This document shows, one piece after another, positions 52,267-61,204 of a stretch of DNA of 64,000 nucleotides. Source of the DNA: CAYRGQ01 sp964423925 (GTDB lineage Bacteria; Bacteroidota; Bacteroidia; Sphingobacteriales; Sphingobacteriaceae); NCBI GenBank assembly GCA_964423925.1, contig CAYRGQ010000011.1, positions 1 to 64,000 of the forward strand. Direction: 5' to 3'. The notes beneath the pieces are model-generated. The model saw nothing but the letters and a program-made list of their open reading frames with translations, did not search any database and was not told the DNA's origin. The position numbers and the translations under genes were made by a program. How positions within the stretch are numbered: the stretch's first letter is position 1; each line of letters begins with the position of its first letter.

Positions 52267-53827
52267 ACCCTTCCGATACGGTGTAGATCGATTGACGATC
52301 GATAGCACGATACGGCTTTGCCAAGGCAAATGCCGAGGCCTGTTGACGGACGAGGCGTTGGACAACGTGGCTCGGTCGGCCGGCTTCGTAGATGAAATTG
52401 TCGTGCGCAACAAGGTTGTTTACGGCATAAATACGGGTTTCGGTCCACTCTGCGACTCGGTCATATCAGCTACCGAAACAGCGCAGCTGCAGCACAACTT
52501 GCTGATGAGCCACGCGGTGGGCGTGGGAAACCCCATTGCGCCCGAATTGGCCAAAACGATGATGATTATCAAAGTACATGCCTTGGCCCAAGGTTTTTCG
52601 GGTGTCAGGCCGACGACCGTACAGCGTATTATCACGATGGTGGACCACGATATCATTCCAATAGTGCCGTCCCAAGGCTCCGTAGGGGCCTCCGGCGATC
52701 TAGCACCCCTCTCCCACCTGTTTCTGCCCCTAATTGGCCTCGGCGAAGTACTTTATGAAGGTCGCATACACCCGAGTGCGGAGGTCTTGTCGCGACTCGG
52801 ACTAGCGCCCTTGCAACTCGCCCCCAAGGAGGGGCTGGCGCTCATCAATGGCACCCAATTTATCGCCGCCCACGCCGTCCATGCGCTGTATCGGCTTCAC
52901 AACTTGTTGGAAGCGGCGGACTTGATAGGAGCCATGTCAATTGACGGGCTGGTCGGATCGTATAAGCCGTTCGATCCTCGCCTGCATGAAATTCGTCCGT
53001 TTCCCGGCAACCAGCTCGTGGCGCACCGCCTGTGGCAGTTACTCAGCCGCTCGGAAATTGCCAATTCGCATCCCGATTGCGGAAGGGTACAAGATCCGTA
53101 CTCCCTGCGCTGTATCCCCCAAGTGCATGGGGCCTCGCGCACGGCCTGGCAGCACCTGCGGGAGCTCACGGAGATCGAAATCAATGCTGTCACAGACAAC
53201 CCAATTATTCTCAGTGCGACGGATACGATCAGTGGCGGCAACTTTCACGGACAGCCCCTAGCCATGGCGCTAGACTACGCGACTACAGCGGCGGCCGAAC
53301 TAGGAAATATTTCGGATCGACGCAGCTACCTCATCATCGAAGGACGATACGGCCTCCCTAAACTGCTAATACAGGATGCCGGGTTAAACTCCGGCTTTAT
53401 GATTCCTCAATACACGACTGCGGCTTTGGTCTCCGAAAACAAAACACTTTGCTTCCCCGCCAGCGCCGACAGTATCCCCACCTCGCTCGGCCAGGAAGAC
53501 CACGTGTCTATGGGATCGATCAGCGGGCGCAAGCTCAACCAGGTCCTGGATAACCTCGAAAACATCCTAGCCATCGAGCTGCTGTATGCGGCACAAGCGC
53601 TGGATTTTAGAAGGCCGTTAAAGTCGTCACCCGTGCTGGAACACTGCCACCAACTTGTCCGAAGCGAAGTGCCGTTTGCTGACAAGGACCGGATTTTTGC
53701 CCAGGATATAAACAAACTCCGGCAACTGATTGCCGACGGCCGCTTTGTAGCGGAAGCCAGCGAAACCGCAGCCGCTTTACACGTTGAACTAAACGACCCC
53801 CGTTATGAATCTTTCAAACTTTCTTGA
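52259..53827 (+). CDS. hutH: Histidine ammonia-lyase
   Basis: A 522-residue lyase making urocanate from histidine. The MIO cofactor triplet Ala-Ser-Gly lies in QGSVGASGDLAPLSH, and NTGFGPLCD and NTQFIAAHA-like NGTQFIAAHA and FCEDHVSMGS-like QEDHVSMGS are further family motifs. Length is normal. The start overlaps the marR stop by 8 nt and the end overlaps hutU by 23 nt. Confidence 0.98.
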   Translation: MNKPFRYGVDRLTIDSTIRLCQGKCRGLLTDEALDNVARSAGFVDEIVVRNKVVYGINTGFGPLCDSVISATETAQLQHNLLMSHAVGVGNPIAPELAKTMMIIKVHALAQGFSGVRPTTVQRIITMVDHDIIPIVPSQGSVGASGDLAPLSHLFLPLIGLGEVLYEGRIHPSAEVLSRLGLAPLQLAPKEGLALINGTQFIAAHAVHALYRLHNLLEAADLIGAMSIDGLVGSYKPFDPRLHEIRPFPGNQLVAHRLWQLLSRSEIANSHPDCGRVQDPYSLRCIPQVHGASRTAWQHLRELTEIEINAVTDNPIILSATDTISGGNFHGQPLAMALDYATTAAAELGNISDRRSYLIIEGRYGLPKLLIQDAGLNSGFMIPQYTTAALVSENKTLCFPASADSIPTSLGQEDHVSMGSISGRKLNQVLDNLENILAIELLYAAQALDFRRPLKSSPVLEHCHQLVRSEVPFADKDRIFAQDINKLRQLIADGRFVAEASETAAALHVELNDPRYESFKLS

Positions 53828-55475
53828 TCGATACGCCAAGCATCCGCATTACTACGCACCTACAGGAAGCACGCTCCACGCCAAAAGCTGGCATACTGAA
53901 GCGCCTTTGCGTATGTTGCTGAACAACCTCCACGCCGAAGTCGCCGAGGACCCCGCGTCGTTGGTCGTATATGGAGGCATCGGACAAGCGGCTCGAAACC
54001 GGGAAGCCTTGGAAAAAATTATCGCCTTGTTGTTGGAACTGGATGACGACCATTCCCTCCTTGTTCAGTCGGGAAAACCCGTCGGCATCATCCGGTCGCA
54101 CCCCGAGGCGCCCCGCGTACTCATCGCCAACAGCAACATCGTACCGAAATGGGCCACTTGGGACCATTTTAACGAGCTCCGCGCCAAAGGCCTGATGATG
54201 TACGGGCAGATGACAGCTGGAAGCTGGATCTACATCGGCAGCCAAGGAATTTTACAAGGTACTTACGAAACGTTCGTCGCCTGCGGGCAAAAGCACTTCG
54301 GCGGCGACCTGCGCGGACGCCTAGTAGTCAGCGCCGGCCTGGGAGGCATGGGGGGCGCGCAACCACTCGCGGCCACCATGGCAGGCGCGGTATTTGTCGG
54401 CGCCGACGTCGACGCAGCCCGCATCTGTAAGCGTATGGAAACACGCTATATTGATAAAATGACGGATTCACCAGACGAGGCCCTGCTATGGGCGAAACAA
54501 GCAGTCGCCAACAAAGAGGCTGTCTCGATCGGTGTGATAGCGGACGCGGGAGACTTTCTCGCCAAACTCATCGACGAGGAAGTAGTCCCCGACATCCTTA
54601 CCGACCAAACTTCAGCCCACGACCCCGTCAACGGGTATATTCCGAACGGACTAAGCCTTGCGGAAGCCGCCGCACTACGCGAGCGCGATCCGGAAACGTA
54701 TAAAGAGCGCGCCTTGCAGAGCATGGCGCGGCATGTCGGCTACATGCTGGAGTTGCAACGCCGTGGGGCGATTACGTTTGATTATGGCAATAATCTACGT
54801 GAATTTGCCAAGGAGGGCGGGGAGTCGAACGCCTTTGACTTTCCGGGCTTTACGCCGGCTTTTATTCGACCGCTATTTTGCGAAGGAAAAGGCCCCTTCC
54901 GATGGGTGGCTCTCTCTGGCGATCCGAACGACATCTATACCACAGACGAAGCGTTGATGGCGCTTTTCCCCGAAAACAACGGGCTACAGACGTGGCTGCG
55001 TCAAGCCCGCGAAAAAATCGCGTTCCAAGGCCTCCCCGCCCGCATCTGCTGGCTGGGCATGGGCGAGCGCGAAAAAGCGGGGCTACTGTTTAACGAGCTC
55101 GTCAGGTCTGGCAAAGTGACAGCACCGATTGTTATTGGACGTGACCACCTCGACTGCGGGTCAGTAGCATCGCCGAACCGTGAAACCGAGTCGATGAAGG
55201 ACGGCTCTGACGCCGTATCTGACTGGTCCTTACTCAACCTGATGAGCAATACCGCTGGAGGAGCTACATGGGTATCCTTCCATCATGGTGGAGGCGTAGG
55301 GATGGGCTATTCCCAACATGCAGGCGTGGTGATCGTGGCGGATGGCACCGATCGTGCTGCCGCCTGTCTCCGGAGGGTGTTGCACAACGACCCCGCCATG
55401 GGGGTCTTTCGACACCACGACGCCGGCTACGAAACGGCTACAGCCTTTGCTGAAAAGTTTGGTTTAACGATTTAG
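53805..55475 (+). CDS. hutU: Urocanate hydratase
   Basis: A 556-residue NAD-dependent hydratase converting urocanate to imidazolonepropionate. The dinucleotide loop SAGLGGMGGAQPLAATMAG and the stretch GSQGILQGTYETF are conserved; HHGGGVGMGYSQHAG and HHDAGYETA near the end hold active-site residues. The first 23 nt overlap hutH. hutI follows after 39 bp. Confidence 0.98.
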   Translation: MNLSNFLDRYAKHPHYYAPTGSTLHAKSWHTEAPLRMLLNNLHAEVAEDPASLVVYGGIGQAARNREALEKIIALLLELDDDHSLLVQSGKPVGIIRSHPEAPRVLIANSNIVPKWATWDHFNELRAKGLMMYGQMTAGSWIYIGSQGILQGTYETFVACGQKHFGGDLRGRLVVSAGLGGMGGAQPLAATMAGAVFVGADVDAARICKRMETRYIDKMTDSPDEALLWAKQAVANKEAVSIGVIADAGDFLAKLIDEEVVPDILTDQTSAHDPVNGYIPNGLSLAEAAALRERDPETYKERALQSMARHVGYMLELQRRGAITFDYGNNLREFAKEGGESNAFDFPGFTPAFIRPLFCEGKGPFRWVALSGDPNDIYTTDEALMALFPENNGLQTWLRQAREKIAFQGLPARICWLGMGEREKAGLLFNELVRSGKVTAPIVIGRDHLDCGSVASPNRETESMKDGSDAVSDWSLLNLMSNTAGGATWVSFHHGGGVGMGYSQHAGVVIVADGTDRAAACLRRVLHNDPAMGVFRHHDAGYETATAFAEKFGLTI

Positions 55476-55514
55476 GGACGAACGCACAATATACTACTGC
55501 AAAAACAGATCGAC

Positions 55515-56741
55515 ATGAAGTTAATTGGCCCCTTTTCCCAACTCCTTTCCATGCGGGGTCTCCCTGCCAACGGTCCGATTGCGGATGAAAAACTGGATAT
55601 CATCGTCGACGGCGGCGTTGTCGTGGACCGTGGACGCATCCAAGCAGTAGGCCCGTTCGAAGCGTTGGCCAAAACATATCCAACGGCCGAAACCGAGGAA
55701 ATCGCGGGTAAGCAGACTCTGTTTCCCGGCTTTATTGATTGTCACACCCACATCTGCTATGGTGGCACTCGTGCAAGGGACTACGCCTTGCGGGTATCGG
55801 GCAAGAGCTATCTGGATATTGCCAACGCCGGGGGCGGGATTTGGGACACGGTCCTGCAAACGCGCCACACCTCGCAACGAGAACTGGTCCAACTTACCGC
55901 CAGTCGGGCGGATCGACTCCTACGGCAAGGAATTACGACGATCGAAGTGAAAAGTGGCTACGGACTCGATACTGCCAGCGAATTGGACATGTTGCGCGCG
56001 ATTGCCGAAGCCAACCACTCAACCGTGGCCGACCTCATCCCCACCTGCCTCGCTGCCCATATCGCACCCCGCGACTTCACGGATACACCTGCCGCTTATC
56101 TACAGCACCTGGTTAACACCCTACTACCAGCCATAAAACAGAATAGGTTGGCCGACCGCGTAGACATCTTCGTGGAGGACACAGCTTTCAGCACCACAGA
56201 TGCCGAGACGTATATTCGGGCTGCACGCGAATTGGGGTTTTCCATTACGGTGCATGCTGACCAATTTACCGCAGGAGGATCCGCGCTGGCTGTAAACTAC
56301 GGAGCGTTATCGGCTGACCACCTAGAGGCTAGTGGCGAGAGGGAAATCAGACTGCTTGCCCAGTCCGACACCGTAGCCGTCGCACTGCCCGGCGCCTCGC
56401 TCGGCTTAGGCATGGCCTTCGCGCCCGCCCGCCGCTTGCTTGATGCCGGCGCCTGCCTAGCTATTGCTAGCGACTGGAATCCAGGCTCCGCCCCCATGGG
56501 CGAACTACTAACCCAAGCCGCGATATTGGGCGCCTACGAAAAGCTCTCGCTGGCCGAAACGTTAGCCGGATTAACCTATCGCGCAGGGCGGGCACTTGCC
56601 CTCGACGATCGTGGCTGCCTATCTGCGGGACTGCTGGCGGATATGCAAGCCTACAACACTGACGATTATCGCGATCTTTTCTACAACCAAGGCACGTTAA
56701 AACCTACGATGGTATGGAAACATGGAAACCGAACTGTTTAG
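55515..56741 (+). CDS. hutI: Imidazolonepropionase
   Basis: A 408-residue amidohydrolase giving N-formimino-glutamate. Zinc ligands are seen in GFIDCHTHICYGGTRA, VHADQFTAGGSA and ASDWNPGSAP; IEVKSGYGLDTASELDML is also a hallmark. It ends inside hutG, which overlaps it by 28 nt. Confidence 0.98.
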   Translation: MKLIGPFSQLLSMRGLPANGPIADEKLDIIVDGGVVVDRGRIQAVGPFEALAKTYPTAETEEIAGKQTLFPGFIDCHTHICYGGTRARDYALRVSGKSYLDIANAGGGIWDTVLQTRHTSQRELVQLTASRADRLLRQGITTIEVKSGYGLDTASELDMLRAIAEANHSTVADLIPTCLAAHIAPRDFTDTPAAYLQHLVNTLLPAIKQNRLADRVDIFVEDTAFSTTDAETYIRAARELGFSITVHADQFTAGGSALAVNYGALSADHLEASGEREIRLLAQSDTVAVALPGASLGLGMAFAPARRLLDAGACLAIASDWNPGSAPMGELLTQAAILGAYEKLSLAETLAGLTYRAGRALALDDRGCLSAGLLADMQAYNTDDYRDLFYNQGTLKPTMVWKHGNRTV

Positions 56742-57706
56742 ACACAACCTACTATCGCTCTCCCCTACGAGCGGAATGGCAAGGCCGGGTAGACGGAACC
56801 GAACCGGAACACCTGCGCTGGCACCAACAAATGGCCTTCGTCGACCTATCAGTCGCGCCATTGCCGGATTTGGCGGGTACCATCGTTTTCATGGGGTTTG
56901 CCTGTGACGAGGGCGTCCGTCGCAATAAAGGGCGTGTAGGTGCGCGAAACGGGCCTAAAGCCCTGCGAAGCGCATTGGCCAACTTACCGGCGAATCATCC
57001 CCCACTCCCGTTGGTAGACGCAGGTGACATCATTTGTTCGGACGAGAACCTTGACGGCGCGCAAGATCAGCTGGCATGGGCCGTATCCACCATTTTGCAA
57101 GCCGGGGGCTTCCCCATACTGCTGGGTGGTGGCCATGAGATTACCTTTGGACATTACCGAGGCATAGCGCACGCCACCAAGCAACCCGTAAGTATCATCA
57201 ACTTCGACGCGCACTTCGACAACCGTCCTCCACAAGACACCGGTCCTAGCTCAGGTACGGGCTTTTGGCAAATCGCGGAAACCTTCCAGCCTGCTTACCA
57301 AGATTTTGCCTACTTAGCGATTGGCATACAGACCGCCAGTAATACCCAGGCGCTTTTTGCCACAGCCGATAAGACAGGGACTCGATATATCCTGGCTGCG
57401 GATTTCCATGCCAATAGCCAAGCGCGGATCAAAACGGAGGTTGAGTCGATACTACAACGTGGGGCTGGAATCTACCTGACGATCGATTTGGATGTTTTTG
57501 CGGCTCCGCATGCGCCTGGCGTGAGTGCACCTGCCTACAATGGCATCGCGCCTGACCATGTCTTTTTCGACTGCCTCAATCACATCTTGGATAGTGGCCA
57601 GGTGGTCGCTGTCGACCTAGCCGAACTCAACCCCGAATGGGACATCGACAACCGAACGGCGCGCCTCGCCACCAGCATCATACACCACATTATCACGCGC
57701 CTCTAA
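56714..57706 (+). CDS. hutG: Formimidoylglutamase
   Basis: A 330-residue manganese ureohydrolase releasing formamide and glutamate, the last step of the hut pathway. Metal ligands are seen in GGGHEITFGHYRG, INFDAHFDNR and TIDLDVF. GFACDEGVRRNKGRVGA is conserved in the family. The 28-nt overlap with hutI supports translational coupling. This shorter route avoids an extra deiminase. Confidence 0.97.
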   Translation: METWKPNCLDTTYYRSPLRAEWQGRVDGTEPEHLRWHQQMAFVDLSVAPLPDLAGTIVFMGFACDEGVRRNKGRVGARNGPKALRSALANLPANHPPLPLVDAGDIICSDENLDGAQDQLAWAVSTILQAGGFPILLGGGHEITFGHYRGIAHATKQPVSIINFDAHFDNRPPQDTGPSSGTGFWQIAETFQPAYQDFAYLAIGIQTASNTQALFATADKTGTRYILAADFHANSQARIKTEVESILQRGAGIYLTIDLDVFAAPHAPGVSAPAYNGIAPDHVFFDCLNHILDSGQVVAVDLAELNPEWDIDNRTARLATSIIHHIITRL

Positions 57707-57718
57707 CCCACGTGTGCG

Positions 57719-59008
57719 TCAGGTTTCGACCGTGGGCTCGAGTTTGTAGCCACTCCGTTTGTTCACCACAAGGGCAATCATTGCATCTCCCGAGATATTG
57801 ACTACCGTTCGGCACATGTCCAGCGGACGGTCTACCGCAAGAATGAGGAAAATGCTGGCCGGATCTACTCCGATGGACTCCAGGACGATGACCAGCATAA
57901 TCATGCCCGCGCCGGGTACGGGAGCGGAGCCAATGGAAGCAAGCGTAGCAGTTAATACGATCGTTAGTTGGTCCACTAAGGATAGGTCATGGCCGGTAAC
58001 CTGCGCGATAAAGACGGCGGCTACAGCCTGGTACATACAGGTTCCGTCCATATTAACTGTCGCGCCTATCGGAAGTACGAATCCACTGATTTTCTTGTTG
58101 ACACCTAAACGTTCTTCCACGCATTCCGTCGTCACGGGAAGCGTGGCCGCGGACGAACTGGTCGAGAAGCCCACGAGTTTGGCCGGCAATATTTTCTTGT
58201 AAAATTGGAGAGGGCTCATGCCTCCAAACACCTTGATAATTGTAGCATATATGACGTATAGCAAGATCAGCAAGCCAAAAACGACTGTCAGGCTGTACAT
58301 ACCCAATGCGACAAACACGTCCGGCGATTCGATCTCCACGACCAGGGCCAGCATCAAGCCAAATACACCGATTGGCGCCAACCGCATAATCATGTCAACA
58401 ATCTTGAGAATCACATCCGCCGCGCCATTAAATAGCGCAACCAATGGCTCACTTCGCTCCTTGGGAATCATCATCAAGGCCACGCCGCACAGGATGGTGA
58501 AAAGGATAACCTGCAGCATGTTGACATTGGAGCTCACAGCGCCAAAAATATTCTCGGGAACGATATCCACCAGCGGCTGAAGTGGCCCCCGGTTTGCCGC
58601 GACTTCCTCAGCGCGTTGTACCGCGGCATCGGCAACATCCTCATACTGCGATTGCATCTCTACACGCGTTTGCTCGCTTACGTAGTCGCCCGGACGAATG
58701 GAATTGACCACTCCCAGCCCGACGGCAAGAGCGATTAGCGTCGTGATCATATATATCACAAACGTTTTTGAACCCATACTGGATAGCTGGGTCAAATCTT
58801 TCAGGTTAGCAATACCGGTAATCAGGGAGGTGATGATTAATGGAATCGCGATAAGCTTCAATAGGTTGATAAAGATCGTACCGAACGGCTTAATCCAGTC
58901 GACGGCAAAATCCTTGCCCCAGGAAAACTGGGACAACAATACGCCGAACAACACGCCCAACACTATCCCCAATAGAATCTGCCAATGCAACGCTAGCTTC
59001 TTTTTCAT
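57719..59008 (-). CDS. Dicarboxylate/amino-acid:cation symporter (DAACS)
   Basis: A 429-residue transporter of the GltP/GltT/DctA family with about eight membrane helices and two re-entrant loops. The serine-rich hairpin STSSSAATLPVTTECVEE and the NMDGT motif (PIGATVNMDGTCMYQ) are plain, as is PGAGMIML in hairpin 2. It moves glutamate, aspartate or C4-dicarboxylates with sodium or protons. It converges with hutG; since hut yields glutamate, a link is possible, but the two are not in one transcript. Confidence 0.95.
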   Translation of the reverse strand: MKKKLALHWQILLGIVLGVLFGVLLSQFSWGKDFAVDWIKPFGTIFINLLKLIAIPLIITSLITGIANLKDLTQLSSMGSKTFVIYMITTLIALAVGLGVVNSIRPGDYVSEQTRVEMQSQYEDVADAAVQRAEEVAANRGPLQPLVDIVPENIFGAVSSNVNMLQVILFTILCGVALMMIPKERSEPLVALFNGAADVILKIVDMIMRLAPIGVFGLMLALVVEIESPDVFVALGMYSLTVVFGLLILLYVIYATIIKVFGGMSPLQFYKKILPAKLVGFSTSSSAATLPVTTECVEERLGVNKKISGFVLPIGATVNMDGTCMYQAVAAVFIAQVTGHDLSLVDQLTIVLTATLASIGSAPVPGAGMIMLVIVLESIGVDPASIFLILAVDRPLDMCRTVVNISGDAMIALVVNKRSGYKLEPTVET

Positions 59009-59272
59009 GAATTCGGTATCTATCTGTTATCGATTTATAATGGTCGCATCATGCCAAGACATCGTAACAGGATCTTGACGCTTGCGTCTATTTGGCAGCA
59101 GTTTCCATGCTATACACGCAATCGTTTAATTGCCGCTAATATATTATATAATGAGGCAATCCTCAAACCCAAACGTCAAAAGGGAGCTAAATACACGATG
59201 AAAAAACCGAATTAAAACGGTAAAAAATGGGCAGTTCATCCTCGTGTAAGCCACATTTTCGTAAGTTTGTAC
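59009..59272. other. Divergent intergenic region, DAACS / folK
   Basis: 264 bp without a gene. Contains the folK promoter box at its right end and an A/T-rich stretch near 59130-59220; nothing else identified. Confidence 0.4.
59262..59269 (+). promoter_or_regulatory. -7 box TAAGTTTG abutting the folK start
   Basis: Exact TAnnTTTG match ending 3 nt before the folK ATG at 59273; predicts a leaderless transcript. It also shows that the in-frame TTG at 59267 is not the start. Confidence 0.5.
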
Positions 59273-59791
59273 ATGATTTCTACTTATCTACTGCTGGGCA
59301 CCAATTTGGGTGATCGGCTCGGCCAGCTCGATCGGGCTAGACGTGCGATTGGGGAAAATATTGGCGAGCTCGTCGCCTGTTCAGCTGTGTATGAAACCGA
59401 AGCGTGGGGTAATCCGGACCAGCCCGACTACCTCAACCAAGTAATTAATGTCCGCACTCCACTGGAGGCAACAGTCCTGCTAGACGTTGTGCATACGATC
59501 GAAAAGGCATTGGGACGCGACCGCAAGGAAAAATGGGGTGCCCGCGTCATCGATATAGACATTTTGTTTTACGGCGAAGAAGTCATCGAGGCCGAGCACC
59601 TGCACGTGCCCCATCCTCATATCCACGAGCGCCGCTTTGTACTTGTTCCCCTAGCCGAGATAGCAGGCCATTTCGTGCACCCGACTCTTTTACAGCCCAT
59701 CAGCAACCTGCTGGAGGCAACCTCCGACACCTTGAGCGTGAAACTCCACGAATCTGCACCGGCCACAGAAAACAGTCCTCATGGAATTTGA
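59273..59791 (+). CDS. folK: 2-amino-4-hydroxy-6-hydroxymethyldihydropteridine pyrophosphokinase
   Basis: A 172-residue HPPK transferring pyrophosphate from ATP to the pterin in folate synthesis. The start YLLLGTNLGDRLGQLDRA is diagnostic, as are AWGNPDQPDYLNQVI and GARVIDIDILFYGEEV with the magnesium-binding aspartates, followed by VPHPHIHERRFVLVPLAE. folK overlaps the Hpt gene by 11 nt. Confidence 0.97.
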   Translation: MISTYLLLGTNLGDRLGQLDRARRAIGENIGELVACSAVYETEAWGNPDQPDYLNQVINVRTPLEATVLLDVVHTIEKALGRDRKEKWGARVIDIDILFYGEEVIEAEHLHVPHPHIHERRFVLVPLAEIAGHFVHPTLLQPISNLLEATSDTLSVKLHESAPATENSPHGI

Positions 59792-60134
59792 AATTGCCAA
59801 CACTCAATATCTGGAAGAGCTTTCCAATGGAAATACCGCCATCATCCGCCAGATTGCCGAACTGTTTCTTGAACAGACTCCGGGCGACATCGATCTGCTC
59901 GCAGCCTATGTCCGCGACGAGGACTGGGATGCCGCGTACAAACAGGCCCATTACGTCAAGCCTACCTTGATCTACGTAGGGGCCAACGGACTGCACAAGG
60001 AAATCTCGGCCATCGAACGGTTGGCCAAAGAGCGGCAGGAGCTACATAGGCTACCGGCCATGGTAGACGACGTGCTGCCTAAACTGGCGATACTCTATGA
60101 CGAGCTAAACGCCTATTTGAAAACAATGGACTAG
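59781..60134 (+). CDS. Hpt-domain phosphotransfer protein
   Basis: A 117-residue all-helical protein with a histidine-phosphotransfer motif, AHYVKPTLIYVGANGLHKE; the phosphorylated histidine is expected at about residue 56. No histidine kinase or response regulator is in the window, so its partners are unknown. Its start overlaps folK by 11 nt, which suggests coupled translation. It ends 12 bp from purS, convergent. Confidence 0.85.
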   Translation: MEFEIANTQYLEELSNGNTAIIRQIAELFLEQTPGDIDLLAAYVRDEDWDAAYKQAHYVKPTLIYVGANGLHKEISAIERLAKERQELHRLPAMVDDVLPKLAILYDELNAYLKTMD

Positions 60135-60146
60135 ACTAATCCCGAA

Positions 60147-60401
60147 TTAGGACAAGGGCTTGATTTGGAACTCGTATGTTTCCATAATCACGTTGGCCAA
60201 TAGCTTTTTACAAGCCTCATCTACTTTCTGCTTCGCAGTTTCCTCGTCGACTGCTTCCACTTCCAAGGTAATCCGCTTGCCAATGCGCACATTACTGATC
60301 TCGGCCAATCCCAAGTTTTTCATGCTACCGGTTACTGCTTTTCCTTGCGGGTCAAGGATTTCTTTATGGGGCATCACGTTGATCTCAGCCAAAAATTTCA
60401 T
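60147..60401 (-). CDS. purS: FGAM synthase subunit PurS
   Basis: An 84-residue subunit of phosphoribosylformylglycinamidine synthase, working with PurL and PurQ. It shows the family start MKFLAEINVMPHKEILDPQGKAV, then ISNVRIGKRITLEV and the end CKKLLANVIMETYEFQI. Its ATG overlaps the pssA stop by 4 nt, so it is co-transcribed with a phospholipid gene. Confidence 0.95.
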   Translation of the reverse strand: MKFLAEINVMPHKEILDPQGKAVTGSMKNLGLAEISNVRIGKRITLEVEAVDEETAKQKVDEACKKLLANVIMETYEFQIKPLS

Positions 60402-61081
60402 GTCGCTCTTTTAAAATAAATGAAAGAAAATACAAAATAAAGCACCAATATGATTGGTATTGCCGCAAATTTAAACAAACCAATCAATACTATGCCTATA
60501 ATAATCAAAATGAATTTTTCGCGGTTCTTTTGCCAGGACAGCGAGTCGAATTTCAGCGAAAACAGCCGCATTTCGCTGATAAGCAAATAGCTCGTCAGCG
60601 CGATGCACGCTATCAAAAAGTAAATGGAATGGACCACCGCCGGGTATTGCGTCGCCACGAAGGGGAGCGACACCACGAAAAAGGCGTTGGTGGGCGTGTT
60701 TAAGCCAATGAAATCAACGGTTTGCCGAGTATCGATATTGAACTTTGCCAACCGGATAGCCGAAAACACAGTGACCACAAACCCAAGGTATGGCAACCAA
60801 GCATTGGCCGGAGCAGCAATCTGCAGCAACTGATAGAAAACTGCGCCCGGAACTGCCCCGAAGCTAACCACATCGGCCAAAGAATCCAGTTCCTTGCCCA
60901 AGGGTGAGCTGACGCGAAGGGCACGCGCGACTAATCCGTCTAGCAAATCAAACACCCCCGATGCCACTACACAGTAGGCCGCCACGTCAAGTTGTCCCCG
61001 CAAGGCGAAAACTAACGCCACGCACCCCGCAAACAGGTTGAGGGACGTGATCGCATTGGGAAGGTGCTTTTTAATACCCAT
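60398..61081 (-). CDS. pssA: CDP-diacylglycerol--serine O-phosphatidyltransferase
   Basis: A 227-residue integral membrane enzyme (six hydrophobic segments) making phosphatidylserine. The CDP-alcohol motif is plain: DLLDGLVARALRVSSPLGKELDSLAD fits DxxDGxxARxxxxxxxxGxxxDxxxD. The ATG at 61081 (MGIKKHLPN) gives the normal N-terminus; an earlier in-frame ATG at 61114 is less likely. It overlaps purS by 4 nt. Confidence 0.94.
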   Translation of the reverse strand: MGIKKHLPNAITSLNLFAGCVALVFALRGQLDVAAYCVVASGVFDLLDGLVARALRVSSPLGKELDSLADVVSFGAVPGAVFYQLLQIAAPANAWLPYLGFVVTVFSAIRLAKFNIDTRQTVDFIGLNTPTNAFFVVSLPFVATQYPAVVHSIYFLIACIALTSYLLISEMRLFSLKFDSLSWQKNREKFILIIIGIVLIGLFKFAAIPIILVLYFVFSFIYFKRAT

Positions 61082-61136
61082 GTGGATTATGATACACGTT
61101 TTTGGCCACGCCATCGCACAGCGTGGCTAAAGCAAA

Positions 61137-61179
61137 ATCCCGGCACGGGAAGCCTGTATGGCATCGCCCGACCCGGGAT
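61137..61179 (-). terminator. Hairpin downstream of rho
   Basis: On the minus strand the outer stem ATCCCGG / CCGGGAT (7 bp) encloses an inner CGGG / CCCG pair and is followed by TTTTGCTTT. It lies 26 bp after the rho stop and would end the rho transcript before pssA. Confidence 0.6.
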
Positions 61180-61204
61180 TAAAATACATTAGGATACGTG
61201 GCGC

